From assembly GCA_033557465.1 (NCBI GenBank), contig JAWIIG010000038.1, positions 1,674,001 through 1,738,000 on the forward strand: a DNA stretch of 64,000 nucleotides, given 5' to 3'. The notes beneath the pieces are model-generated. The model saw only the letters and a program-made list of their open reading frames with translations, was not told the origin of the DNA and searched no databases. The position numbers were made by a program, and so were the translations under genes. Source of the stretch: Ichthyophis bannanicus (lineage: Eukaryota; Chordata; Amphibia; Gymnophiona; Ichthyophiidae). Numbering within the stretch: the first letter of the stretch is position 1; every line of letters starts with the position of its first letter. Below are positions 12,215 to 23,095 of this stretch, piece after piece.

Positions 12215-13026
12215 TAAGTGAGAAAATGCTGCCGATCCAGGCTAATACTTGCTGTTTGTAGATTGTTCTGCCAGCAGGATCAGCTCCGCGATTCCTCTCC
12301 GTTGGCTCAACACGTGTTGGGCCTCAGCCACGTGGAGTCCGGAACGGGGGATCGCGCGCCTGCCCGCTGCCTGCGCTCTGGTCTTTACCGCTGTGAAGAG
12401 AGGGTCGGGCTCCGCGTTGCCGCCGCTGCAGACGCCGCCGCTTGTGAGTCCTCCGAAACCGTCGGTCTTTCGATTCGGGGCTCCGGGAAGCTCGGCCGCA
12501 CCCCGCTGCACTGAGTGGGGGGGGGGGCGCGAGTAGGATCCCCTCGCGTCGCTGCCTCCAGCGCTCAGCCGCCTCGGGGCTTCGGCGCGAGGCAGGGCAG
12601 CTCCTGGAAATGAAGGAATGGCCCCGGCAGAGAAGGTAAGGAGAGCCTTCTTTCCCCCTGCAGCAGGCAGCTCAGGCAAGTCCTCCGGTCTCCAGCCCGG
12701 CCCGGCGGGGGAGGGGGAGAGGGATGAGAGATGCAGAAATTAAAGGTACAGAACTAAATTAAATGAAACAATCTCCTTAAGCAAAATAAAGAAGATAAAT
12801 AGCTAACTAGGATAAAATTAGTTGACTTAGTAGAAGGCAGGACTCCAGTAAGCCCTAGGCTTACGGAACCCTCCAGCTGCTTGGAGGCTGAGAATACTGG
12901 AGTTGGGGGGTGGTCCCAGTGGTATTTATACCGCTCCATCCCCAAAAAGGTTGGGATCAGCCTCCAAGCTGCTGGAAGGGTTGCGCAACCCAGTAGTAAA
13001 GGGACTGGACTGGAGTGACGATAAGG
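12215..13026 (-). promoter_or_regulatory. DIRS A leader with hairpin and TATA box
   Basis: On the minus strand, GGTATAAATACC (about 12925-12936) lies between hairpin arms at 12871-12893 (ccctccagctgcttggaggc) and 12957-12981 (tcagcctccaagctgctgga). GC-rich sequence with CpGs follows to the gag start. Likely the promoter and 5' UTR. Confidence 0.5.
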
Positions 13027-13206
13027 AATTACTGTAAAAACAGAATGTCTATTGCTGTCAGTGGCTAGGGATACAGATCATTTAATGTCTAAACACAGAG
13101 CCTGTAACCTAGAGTCTTGATTAGGTATGCAGAACTGATTAGGTATGCAGAACCAGGTGTCACAAATAGTGCAGGCCTCATTTCTAGTTTTTTTTTTTGT
13201 GTGTAT
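13027..13206. repeat. 162-bp direct repeat, right copy (180 bp)
   Basis: Matches 8403-8564. It contains an extra 18-bp tandem unit (gattaggtatgcagaact) near 13120-13150. Confidence 0.9.
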
Positions 13207-14301
13207 TTCTTTTTATTAAAGTTTTCAAGAACAAACAAGTTTTCACACACAAATTCTGAAACAGAGAGCACGCCTGCAAGCATGCAAGTGAACCACTCAA
13301 GTTAACACAACAAAGAAGTATGCCGACCCAGGGTCATCTCCCATACAAAACTCAGCCCCCCAAAGGAGACAACTCCCATGGATCGTCCCCTATAGCCCCC
13401 ATGACCCCGACCCCCCATTCCCCTGGCCCAGGCTTCCCTAATCACCCTACCCCCCCTAACCCCCCACCCCTACCATCCCCCTAGCCTTTTCCCAACACCA
13501 CCCCCCCGTCCCATCCCCCCCTTCCCCCTCGAGCCCCACCCCCAAACCCCCTCAGTCTACCCCCCCCCCACACCCCTCTCTAGCTGGCTCAGTTTGGGCA
13601 CTCACCCCTTCAAATAAATCAATAGCGGGAGCCACTGGTCCTGAAACCTTTCCTCTGCCTGACGCCGAATTGCTGTCAACTGTTCCATCAAAGTAATCCG
13701 TCGAAGCCGGGTTGTCCAGGCCTCCATCCCCGGCAGCTGAGGTTGTTTCCAGGCCCTGGTTATTTCGCTCCGGGCCGCCTGAATACAAGCTCGTACAGGG
13801 CGATCCAAGCTGCAGGGCAAGCCACTCGGCCATATCCCCAACAATTCCAAGCCCATATCCACTCCCACTGGCTGCCCCAAAAGTGTCTGAAGCTGCCCCC
13901 CCCCCCCCACCATATCCCAGTAAGCTCGCACTCTAGGACAAGTCCACCACATGTGCACAAAGGTCCCCCGTTCCGCACATCCCCGCCAACACTGATCAGA
14001 GGACCCGGGAAACATCCGATGTAGCCGCTCCGGAGTATAGTACCAGCGGTAAAGAAGCTTATACGATGTCTCCCGGATAGCCACCGAGAGTGCCTGGCGC
14101 CCAATATCCACATGAACCTTCCTCCATTCCTAAAGCCCCATCTCCCTACTCAGGTCTTTCTCCCATTGCTCCTGGTGGGGGAACTTCCCTTCCTCCCCCA
14201 TCCCCAACTCCCAATACAAGTGGGAGTTCAACCCCCTAGAGCCCTCCCAGCCCGAATCCGGAAGCCCCTCCCAAACATCCCGAATCAAGCATTGCATCAA
14301 A
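13193..14301 (-). mobile_element. L1/Tx1-like LINE 3' end with target duplication
   Basis: Minus-strand, 5'-truncated L1-type element. The 169-codon frame 14111-13602 is the C-terminal region of ORF2: ETSYKLLYRWYYTPERLHRM, a Cys cluster (DQCWRGCAE, then MWWTCPRVRAYW). The 3' tail is the T-run at 13189-13198 read on the other strand. A 15-bp duplication (tcatttctagttttt) flanks it at 13178-13192 and 14302-14316. The 3' UTR is extremely C-rich on the plus strand (13.33-13.57 kb). Confidence 0.8.
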
Positions 14302-14316
14302 TCATTTCTAGTTTTT

Positions 14317-15240
14317 AAGGCATATTCGCTAGTTATGCCCTTATTTTCTGTGGAAAGTTTAACTGCTGTTACTCAGGAGTTAACTTTTTCCTCGCCATAA
14401 CTATTGTAATGCACTTTACTCAGTTTACCGCTAAAGGATATTCACTACCTACCGCTGATTATAAATACGGCTGCAAAAGTTCATTATAGTGCTCCATGGG
14501 TCAGACCATGTGATGCCAATTTTGGTTTAACTACACTGGCTAATTATTGCATGCTGCATTCAATATAAGGTGCTTCTTTTGACATGCTGTTTGCAAGATA
14601 TGGCTCCAAGCTAAGGTACTTCTATATGTTCAAGGCTGGTTGATCCAACACCCCCTCACCCCTGTGAATGCAAGTGCTGGGTATTTAACATCTTTTAGGA
14701 GGAAACATGTTTCATTCTGCATATATTGGTAGGGGGAGGGTGTTAAAGAACAAGTTCTGAGTTTTAGTGTGTAGCATTGTTTTTAATGTTATACTGGATC
14801 TGGTATATGGAAGAGGGGATAAAATTAATTGTATGTGTTATAATGTTTTGTAATTTTGCTTCTGTAAACCCCAAGGAGCTGAATCCGGATGTGTGGTCCA
14901 TAAGTGGAAAATCAATCAATCCATTCATCCTTAAATATTAAATACTGTGAGACACATCTAGTAACCTTGATTTTGTCAGTTACTGTAGATGAGAAAAACT
15001 CAATTCTTATTCAAACAAAATTGTGCAGATGTGATAAGAGGTTTGAACAACAAAACTTATGTTTTGCATCGCATCTGAACCTGGCTTGTTATTAGCAGTG
15101 TTAGCCTTTAGGTTGGGCGAGTTAGGTGGTAGACATGAGAGGCAAGGCACCATAGAAACAAATACGGCAGAAAACCCCCCACTCAGTTTATACAGATTTC
15201 CCATTCATACTAACCGCTCAGTTCTAAAATCCCTTCCTCT
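14317..15240 (+). mobile_element. Old L2-like LINE remnant and unassigned sequence
   Basis: Around 14500-14600 a plus-strand frame gives DHVMPILV, LHWLI and YKVLLLT, resembling the post-RT region of L2-like LINEs; a tail-like segment ends near 14920. The rest (14920-15240) has no recognised signal. Confidence 0.4.
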
Positions 15241-16210
15241 CCCTTAGAGATGCAGGGTGGTTGTTCCATGCTTACCTGAATTTAGATATTCTCTCTGTCT
15301 CCAGTACTTCCACCTGGAGGCTGTTCCATACATTCACTATCTCGTCTGCAAAAAATATAGGGCTTGATATTCGAAGGGCGTTTACATGGTTTACAGCCTT
15401 AGATGGGGATATTCAACGACACATGCCATTGAATATCCCCATCTATGTCCCCTACGTGCCCCAATTCTAGCTGGCTAGCATCGGGACATGTCAGGGATGT
15501 CCCTCACCTACTTTTACACCACAGGCACAAACCGGGCAACATGCAATATCACTGCTGCCCGGTTTATTTAACTAGGCTTATATACTGCTTTTCTATCAGT
15601 CAAAGCGGTGTACATTCAGGTACTGTATATATATTTTTCCCTTATCCCCAAAGGGCTCACAATCTATGTTTTTGTACCTGAGGCAACGAAGGGTTAAGTG
15701 GCTTTCCCAAGGCCACAAGGAGCATCTGTGGAACTAGAAACCCCAGTTTGCTGTCCACTAGCGGAATTCGAACCCCTGGCCCTCCAGCCTAAGGTAACTT
15801 GCCCCAACCACTAGGCCACTCCTCCCGGTTAGTTTTGGTGGCTTCCAGGTTGTGCGGCAATACCCATATATTCAATGCCAGGGCCACATATGACCCCAGC
15901 ATTGAATATCCGGGTTTAAGGGTCGGTGGGCATAGCCTGCCCAGAAGAATACTGGGCCCATAGAGTCCTCCTGAGTCTACTGCTTTTCACGCCCCAACCT
16001 ACGACCCTTTGTTCCAGAACTTCATTTCCACTGAAAGAATCCTGCTTCCATTTATACCTCTGTCATATCTCCATTCTGTTGCTTTTCCTCCAGGAGTATA
16101 CATTTTAGATCTTTAGGTCTGTCCCCCTATACTTTATGACCAAGAAAGTTAACCATCTGAGTAGCTGTTCTCCAGAATTGCATACAATACTTCACAAGAA
16201 ATCTCATACA
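15241..16210. repeat. Dispersed repeat split by a MITE-like insertion
   Basis: 15241-15359 and 15960-16210 look like two halves of one old repeat (end of left half ctgcaaaaaatata; right half starts tcctcctgagtctactg). Between them, 15360-15958 begins gggcttgatattcgaa and ends gaagaatactgggccc, an imperfect inverted repeat typical of a MITE. A CORE-SINE is nested inside at 15560-15830. Confidence 0.4.
15560..15830 (-). mobile_element. CORE-SINE with L2-like tail
   Basis: Read on the minus strand it contains ccttgtggccttgggaaagc, the conserved MIR/CORE-SINE central motif, then the L2-like 3' tail (accgctttgactgatagaaa and AT-rich end). Same layout at 27290-27475; core motif alone at 57115-57230. 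Confidence 0.6.
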
Positions 16211-16218
16211 GATGATAT

Positions 16219-16366
16219 GCTGGGACACAGTAACTCAAAATAAGCAATATCTCATCGCAAAAATCAGAAAAGGTATTTGGGGTTGTGATGATCCTGGAAG
16301 CTAAGTATCTTTTCTGATTTTTGTGATGAGATATTATTTACTTTGAGTTACTGTGTCCCCGCATAT
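16219..16366. repeat. Foldback element of about 145 bp
   Basis: Arms: gggacacagtaactcaaaat... (from 16222) and its near-perfect complement ending ...actttgagttactgtgtccc (to 16362), with about 40 bp between. No ORF. A hairpin MITE is likely. Confidence 0.65.
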
Positions 16367-16479
16367 CACCTGCATGAGCCGTAGAGAGGTTTTTCAGCCC
16401 TCCGATGTCACTGTGATGCTGTCCTGAGAGGCTGTTTAAGGTCTACACAAATAAGGAGTTGTCATTATTACACTGACTT

Positions 16480-18600
16480 CGCAATAAACAGACGCCACTG
16501 ACTTGGAAGATGCCCGAACCAAATCATAAAAGGCATCTGCCAGATATGATGATGTCGATTCCAGTTTCACTGTCATTGGACTCTCCTCCGAGGAGGACTC
16601 CACCTCCAGTAAACTCTGAATTCATTGAATGGAGGCCCTGATCACATAGGCCTCACAAATTGTGGCCTATACAGTGAGGGCACATATGTCAAAACCCGTT
16701 TGAGGAACATCTTGAGCTTATGATCCTGCAAATCTATAAGGGTCGCACTGCCCGCTATGGAGATTGTGATCTTTTTGGTCACCGCCAAGACCAGCACATC
16801 CACTCTTGGCATTTTCAGGAGTTCCTTTTCCTCCTGCGGAATGGGATACAAAACGGGTCAATGCCTTGACGCCCCCGAGATCAGCTTCTGCCATCTCCCA
16901 TTCCTCCTCAATCATTTTCTTAAAGATTCTATGCACCAGAAAGGCGTTCTGAGCCAGCTTGAACCTCTGCAACAAGGGATTTCCCAAGGGTTCTTCTATC
17001 ACTGCAGAAGCAGGCACAATATTCAGAGCCGCCAGTGAATTACTAATTAAAGCCACTGGCTCATCCTGGTGAAAAACCCTCATGGCAATGGGGTTCTCCT
17101 CCTGTGGGAACTCCCCTTTTTCCAGCCTTTGTTGACTAACCTTCCCGAGTAGATCAGAGGGTCCTCAGAAGTCAAAATCCTCCCTTCTTGGCCACTTACT
17201 CAGAGGTTCCATTATCTTTGAAACGGTGACTTATTTATTTATTTGATTTTATATATTGCACTATTTCGAAATCAGTGTGAGAGGGATCAGGCACCAGCCC
17301 CTTAATGCCTTTGCTAAGAATCTGTGCTGCTCCCAGGGAACCTTGTATATGCTTAAGGCAGTATACTTCATGCATTAAGAGGACAAAATCAGGTGTAAAA
17401 ACCGCCTCTGGTGCCTCTGAAGCTGACTGTGCGGTCTCAGGAGCTAAACTAGTTATCTGCTTATTATTCTGTTTCCTAGCTGCCTTTTTGCCACTCCTAT
17501 CTGTATCCTCTGAGGATATGGCGGTCGGCGCTTTAATGGCTGCATTTCCCTCCAAACCGCAGCATCGGAGGATGCTTTCTCATCGCGTTCAGTACCCCAG
17601 ACTGCCGATCCATAGCCCCGATCCCCAAAACATCTTCAGCCAACCTGGTACAAATGCAACAAACCCCTGTCGCAAACACGCCCTAAGTGCCTCCACATGC
17701 AGCACAGCAAGGCCAGCCCAGCCGCATGCACATAAGAAAAAAACCTCCGAAGGGACCGTGCACTGATAGCCATTGCTTCCCTTGGGGCAGGCTACGGGGA
17801 AATTACTCACGTATGAAAAAAAAAAAAACCCACAACCCGCACTCACCACAATTCTGCCAGAGGACTGGAGCCGAGACTGTCCCGTTGCCTCTCAGCCTCG
17901 GGTAGAAAAAAACCCCCTGCTGCCATTTACCTTCTCTCTCTATTTTTATTTTTTTATTGTAACTTTAAAAGGACAGTGATTCAGTGTATATGGTAGTATA
18001 AAGGGACTTAACTTGCAAATCTGACTGGAGAGCAGGGTTTGTCCAGCTGGGATGGGGGGTTAGGGAAGGGACCTGGAGTTCCAGGTATTTATTAGAAACC
18101 CCTGGGTCTTGCCAGGCCCACTCAAGGATCCTGGCAGTCAGTTCTTGTTATGTGTCAGCCTTCTGCCCTGTCCCTACCAAGGCACAGTGATACCCAGTTC
18201 TTAACTTTGCTCTGTAGCTCTCTATAAACTTGGTCAGAACCAAAACAAAAAAGGGAAATAGTCAACTATCCTGTTACAATGTAAGCATTATGATCTCTTG
18301 TTCTGATGCAGAGTTTTTTTGTTATCTGTGAACTGCGATGATACTGAAAAGCGCGGTATATAAGAGTGAATAAATAAATAAATAAATAAATAAACTCTAC
18401 ACTTAGAAAGGTTAGGTCAACCCTTCAGCGGAGCCTAGCCTTGCAGAGGCTCCTCCTTCAGTTGCTGAGGACAGAGTTACTGGCCTTTGGGTTCCAAGGA
18501 GGGAGCTCTTCTACTGTGACATCAGAAGTTTTAGGCATGCTCAGTCCTCAGCTACTGAAGGAGGGAGACATCCTACACATGCTGAACTGGACTGGAGGAA
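16480..18600 (-). mobile_element. DIRS fragment B: gag and leader
   Basis: Minus-strand pieces align by eye with DIRS A gag: TPDFVLLMHEVYCLK (about 17390), FLVHRIFKKMIEEEWE (about 16930), KMPRVDVLVLAVTKKITI (about 16790). At least two frameshifts break it. Short AT-rich segments interrupt near 17235-17265 and 17800-17960. A leader-type hairpin is visible at 18452-18475 and 18540-18565, and a LINE tail is inserted at about 18240-18400. No RT or recombinase. Confidence 0.65.
18240..18400 (+). mobile_element. LINE/SINE 3' tail with (AATA)n
   Basis: Ends gaaaagcgcggtatataaga followed by about seven AATA units (18367-18393), the shared L2-like 3' module. Confidence 0.55.
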
Positions 18601-19240
18601 CAATATGGAAGGATTGGTTAAGATGACACTCCAAAAACTACTTTTAGTAGGAATTTAGAATGGGTGTGAAGGACTGCCTTTTTATGAAGGGAAGATAACA
18701 CTGTATGAAAAGATGACAGCTGGCCACAGAATCAGGGCCTGAAAACTCAATACCCTGACTCCACATTCTCTAGAACTGACAAACTGGTATGCAGTCCTGG
18801 AGGTGGAAGAGGTGTCACCCCAGGAACATGAGGCATCAGAGCTCAAAAACTCCAAAGCTGTAGGATCAGCAACCACTAGGAAGTAAAAGCTAGTGGCAGT
18901 TGGAGACCCCCTTGAGGAGTACAGAGGTGTTCCATCTGCCATCCAGACATGATGCCCCAGGAGGAGTGCGGTCTGCCTAATGCCAGGATCTGAGGCATTA
19001 CAGAGAGTTTGCAGAATCTCCTGAAGTCTACCAGCTATTATCAGATACTACTAACCCATGCTGACACAACGATACTGCTAAGTTTCCACCTCAGTGTATC
19101 AAAAGTGACTCTGTGGCTCTGGGAGAGGTGAAGCATTTAGGTGCAAAGGTTGTGTTCTCCTAAATCTCTCTTTCAAGAGTCAAGGCCAGGACAGAGAGGC
19201 TTTCATCCAGAGATGAATGCCTGGCTATGTTGATACTCTT
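18601..19240. other. No recognised feature
   Basis: No homology or coding signal seen. The 86-codon minus frame at 18682-18942 looks like chance. Confidence 0.35.
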
Positions 19241-21462
19241 GACATTGTTTTGTTTTTTTGGACCATAGCATGATTTTCTAAGGGCTCCTAAGCAGAGATG
19301 GCATTAACCTATCAAAGAAAGGGGGGTGGGGGTGGTGAGTGCCTTTTGTAAAAGACAGGCTAATCTACTAAGGAGAGCTTAAACTAAGGTGGGATGGGGG
19401 AGCAAAGTCTCCCAAGTAAATAAAAGCCTCAGATGAGTAAAACATTAAAAGACAGCATAGAAAAGGGAAACATCTGGATAGCTGTATTTACTAATTCGTG
19501 AAATAAAGTTCCAGATTTTAGAAGTTGAAAAGGAAAGTGGTTGATTTCAATACAGTGGCAGTCATGGAGACATGATACATGAAAAACAATGACTGGGACA
19601 TAGTTATACCAGGATACAACTATTTAGGAAAAACAAGGTAGAAAAGTAGGAGGAGTTTTGCTATATGTAAAAATAATATTAAAGCCACAGAACTGCAGGG
19701 CTTATGAAGGAAGGAGGCGACACTGCAGGTAGTTTGGAAGGAGGGAATGAAAAATCTATTTAACATTGGTGTGATATACAGACTTCCCCCTCACATTCAA
19801 AATACATAGCAATATTGTGAATGCCTTCAATTAAATCCATGGGGGATAAAGTGTTATTAGCAGGAGATTTCAATTTGCCAGAGGTTGATGGGGATATCCC
19901 TGCTATGGTGTCATCTAAAAGTAGGAAAATTCTGGATTCTCTATAGGGAGAACTACTCCAGCAATTGGTAACAGAAATGTAGAAGGGGGCAATACCGGAC
20001 TTAGTGCTTACAAATGGGGAGAGTATTTCTAATGTTGTAATGGGTGATCTGGCATGCAGTGATCACCAGATGGTGAGCTTCAATTAAGACATGGGTGAAG
20101 ATCGTCCATTCAAAACTGAAGGTCCTAGACTTCAGAAAAACTATGTGCAAAGAGAGAGGGAATACTCAAAGAGTCGTTAGCTAGATGGAAACATCTGGGA
20201 AGTAGAATAGGAGGCAAAATTGAAAGAAGATATTTTAAGGGCAAAAAACATTTTTTGTTAGGAAAGTAAATAAAAATAAGAGGAAAAATGAGACTACTAT
20301 GATTTTCAAAAGAAGCTGTTAATAAAGGAAACAACTTTCATAAAGTACAAGAGGTGGCAGAAAGAGGAAAGCAAACAGCAATATCTGGGGAAGTTGATAA
20401 AGTAGTCAGAAAAGCAAAGATGCAAATGGGAAAATAAGATAGTCCATACAATAAAACATGGGGACAAGATATATGTTTTTAAGGTATGTTAGTGACAGGA
20501 GGAAATGCAAGGGTGGCATTACGAGACTCAAGAGTGATGGAGAATACGTAGAGTCTGATGAGGATAAAGCAGAATTATTTATCAAATACGTCTGTTCTGT
20601 GTTCAGAGATGAAGGGCAGGCAATGGGATCTCAGAAAATAAACTCAAATAGGAATGGAAATGTGGTAGAACTTGAACACTTTTCAGAAGACTGTGTTCAT
20701 GAGGAACTAGCAAAACTAAAAGTGGAAAAAGCAATGGAGCTGGAGGGATTCATTCAAGGGCATTGGAGAGAACTTAGGAAAGTATTGGCAGCTCCTCTGG
20801 CTGACCTTTTCAATGCTTCTTTAGAGGTGGGAGATATCCCAGAGGACTGGAGATAAGCAAATGTGGCTCCCGTCAACAAAAGCAAAAGTAAGAAAGAAGT
20901 TGGAAACTACTGACCAGTTAATCTGACCTCCATGTTGAGTAAATCAAATGGAAATGCTATGAAAGAGGGGATGGTACGGTTTCTGGAATTCAAGGGATTA
21001 CAGGATCTGAGACAGCATGGTTTTGCTAGACGTAGGTCTTATCAGACAAATTTGAATGATTTCTTTGACTGGGTGATCAGAATTGGATAGGGGAGAGCCT
21101 TAGATGTGGTATACTGAAGATCTTAGCAAGGGCTTTGACACCATACCACATCTGTGACTTATAAATAAAAGGAGTGCCCTTAGGGTGGACCCTAAAGTGA
21201 CTGACTGGTTGAATGGAAGGCACTGGAAGATAGGGGTAAATGGAGTTCACTCTGAAGATAAAGGGCATTATACCAGTGGTGTGCCTCAAGGATTGGTCCT
21301 TGGTCCTGTTCTTTTTAACATTTTTGTAGTTATTACTGTAGAAGGTCTGTTAGGAAAGGTATACCTCTTTGCAGATGACACCAAAATCTGCAACAGGGTA
21401 GACAGCCTGGAAGGTGTGGATAGCATAAGGAGGGATCAGTTAATGTCCCTCCTTGAGTCCTG
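19240..21462 (+). pseudogene. CR1-like LINE: endonuclease and reverse transcriptase
   Basis: Decayed ORF2 of a CR1-type LINE. Endonuclease: W-IVIPGYNYLG (about 19590), LAGDFNLPEVDGDIP (about 19857), PDLVLTNGESIS (about 19995), CSDHQMV (about 20058). RT: the frame 20458-20856 carries the approach region ending EVGDIPEDWR; then VNLTSML, QHGFARRRS, GVPQGLVLGPVLFNIF and FADDTK (21185-21466). The FADD site is intact, but frameshifts and stops interrupt many points. The element is cut at about 21463 by DIRS C. The 5' end is diffuse. Confidence 0.8.
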
Positions 21463-21885
21463 CTAGACCAGTCCAGACAAGTGGGTTGGGATGCCCTGCC
21501 AGCAGATTGGTGGAGACAAAGAACCAATGAAAAGCTGAGGTTTTAATGACATCACTCCTATGCCTCTATTTGCATCAGCCATCAGCAGTCCCTTCAGAAT
21601 TTGTCTCAAAGCATATGGGAGAAACATGGCAAGCCTCACACAACATCCCAACCATGGGCAACAATGAGTGATCAACAGTAGAGAACTATGTACAGGAAAG
21701 CATAAAATATAAGTTTGACAGTAGACGATGAACCTGCAGAGCCAAGCACAAAAAAATCAGAGGGCACAAGGGTACTGCAGCAGAAGGACAGAGCAATACA
21801 GTTCCAGGGGCGGGCCCTGGACTGGTCTAGCAGGACTCAATAAAGGAAATTAAATAAGTAAAATGTCACCTTCCATATCATCCTG

Positions 21886-22152
21886 CTAAACTAGTCCAAA
21901 CAATTGGGATGTAGCAAAGCTACAACTCCACGGGGCAAGAAGAAGACACAGCAGCTTGCAAAACCCTTGAGCGAAAGCCATGTCTGCCCTTGTGTGGACA
22001 TCTAAACGGTAATGCTTGACAAAAGTGGAAAGTGATGTCCACGTTGCTGCCCGACAGATGTCTGCAAGAGCTACAGAGCTCCGCTCCACCCATGAGGATG
22101 CCCTGCACTCAGGTAGAATGGGCGTGCAAACCCTCCAAACATTCGGTTCCAT
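21886..22152 (-). pseudogene. DIRS tyrosine recombinase, C-terminal end
   Basis: Integrates circular DIRS DNA by site-specific recombination. The visible end is ADICRAATWTSLSTFVKHYR, the region holding the catalytic Tyr in HY. Upstream residues (GWIKEAFALGYDLW, about 26170-26210) lie beyond the inserted LINEs. The conserved His-x-x-Arg block was not found, so the enzyme is incomplete. Confidence 0.7.
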
Positions 22153-23095
22153 AATGGATATTTATTTTATTTATTCATTTATTTAGCTGTGCTTATATAC
22201 CGCCTTTCACCGGGTCAAGGCGGTTCACATAGAACTGAGAAATAACTTACACTGAACATTCTTCTCAACTATTTACAGCATGCAATCAAAGAGTAAATTT
22301 TGCTATTAACTATATATAACAGTTATTGACTGGCTGGTGTGTGTTGTTCTAGTGTTAAGGGGTTATTCATTGTGTTGGACGTGTTCCGTGAGGGGATATG
22401 TCTAATTTATTTTGGAAGGTCTTGAGGCCATGATGTTCCTGAGTTGGTCTGGCAGTTTGTTCTATATGGAGTGTACATATAGTTGAAAGGCTCTTTTACA
22501 CGACTGTTGATTTGCTTTTGCTTTGATGTGGGGATGTCGAGAGTGTTCTTTTGAGGTACTTATAGCTCCGATTGGTTGTGAGGGCTGTAGGAATATTTGT
22601 AGGTGTGTTGGGGGGGGGGGATGTCAGAGTGAATTTTTTTTTGTGTTAGCATGATGGTCTTGTATGTTATGTGGCTTTGCAAGGGGAGCCAGTGAAACTG
22701 TTTGAGTATCGAGGTGATGTGTTTCCCCCCCCCCCCATTTGCTGCCAATAGGATTCTAGCTGCCGAGTGGAAGGCGGTCTGAAGAGGTAATAGTGTGGAA
22801 TGTGGAAGTCCTTGTAAGATGGCATTGCAGTAGTCCAGGTGGGGTATTATCGATGCTTGGAATACTATATGTTAGTCATCTGGTTCGAGGAGTGGTCAGA
22901 GGCGTTGGAGTGACTTCGCTTTGAAGTAGATTATTTGGGTAGTCCTCCTTATGTATGGTTGAAGGTCAAGTGTTGGTCGATGGCGACTTAAGTATTTTAC
23001 TTTGTTTTTTGTTTTGATTGCGATGTTGTTCAGCGTTATCATTGGGGGGGGAGTGAATGTTGTGTCTCCTGTTATGTACAGTGCTTCTATCTTGT
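22153..23095 (-). mobile_element. L2-like LINE copy 1, 5'-truncated
   Basis: The 3' tail (tttattttatttattcattt and tataccgcctttcaccgggt) is at the left. RT end reads SIIPHLDYCNAILQGLP, HITSILKQFHWLPL in minus frames with damage, including two G/C homopolymer runs. Confidence 0.7.

Larger units (their letters stand above)
8565..13026 (-). mobile_element. DIRS-type retrotransposon A, 3'-truncated
   Basis: A 4.46-kb minus-strand element: leader with hairpin and TATA box (12.2-13.0 kb), gag (11926-10450), RT-RNase H (10514 down to 8565). The sequence stops abruptly at 8565 inside the end of the RT-RNase H frame. No tyrosine recombinase, methyltransferase or 3' terminal repeat remains. It is bounded by 162-bp direct repeats, which DIRS recombination does not make. 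Fairly young, as only a few lesions are seen. Confidence 0.85.
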
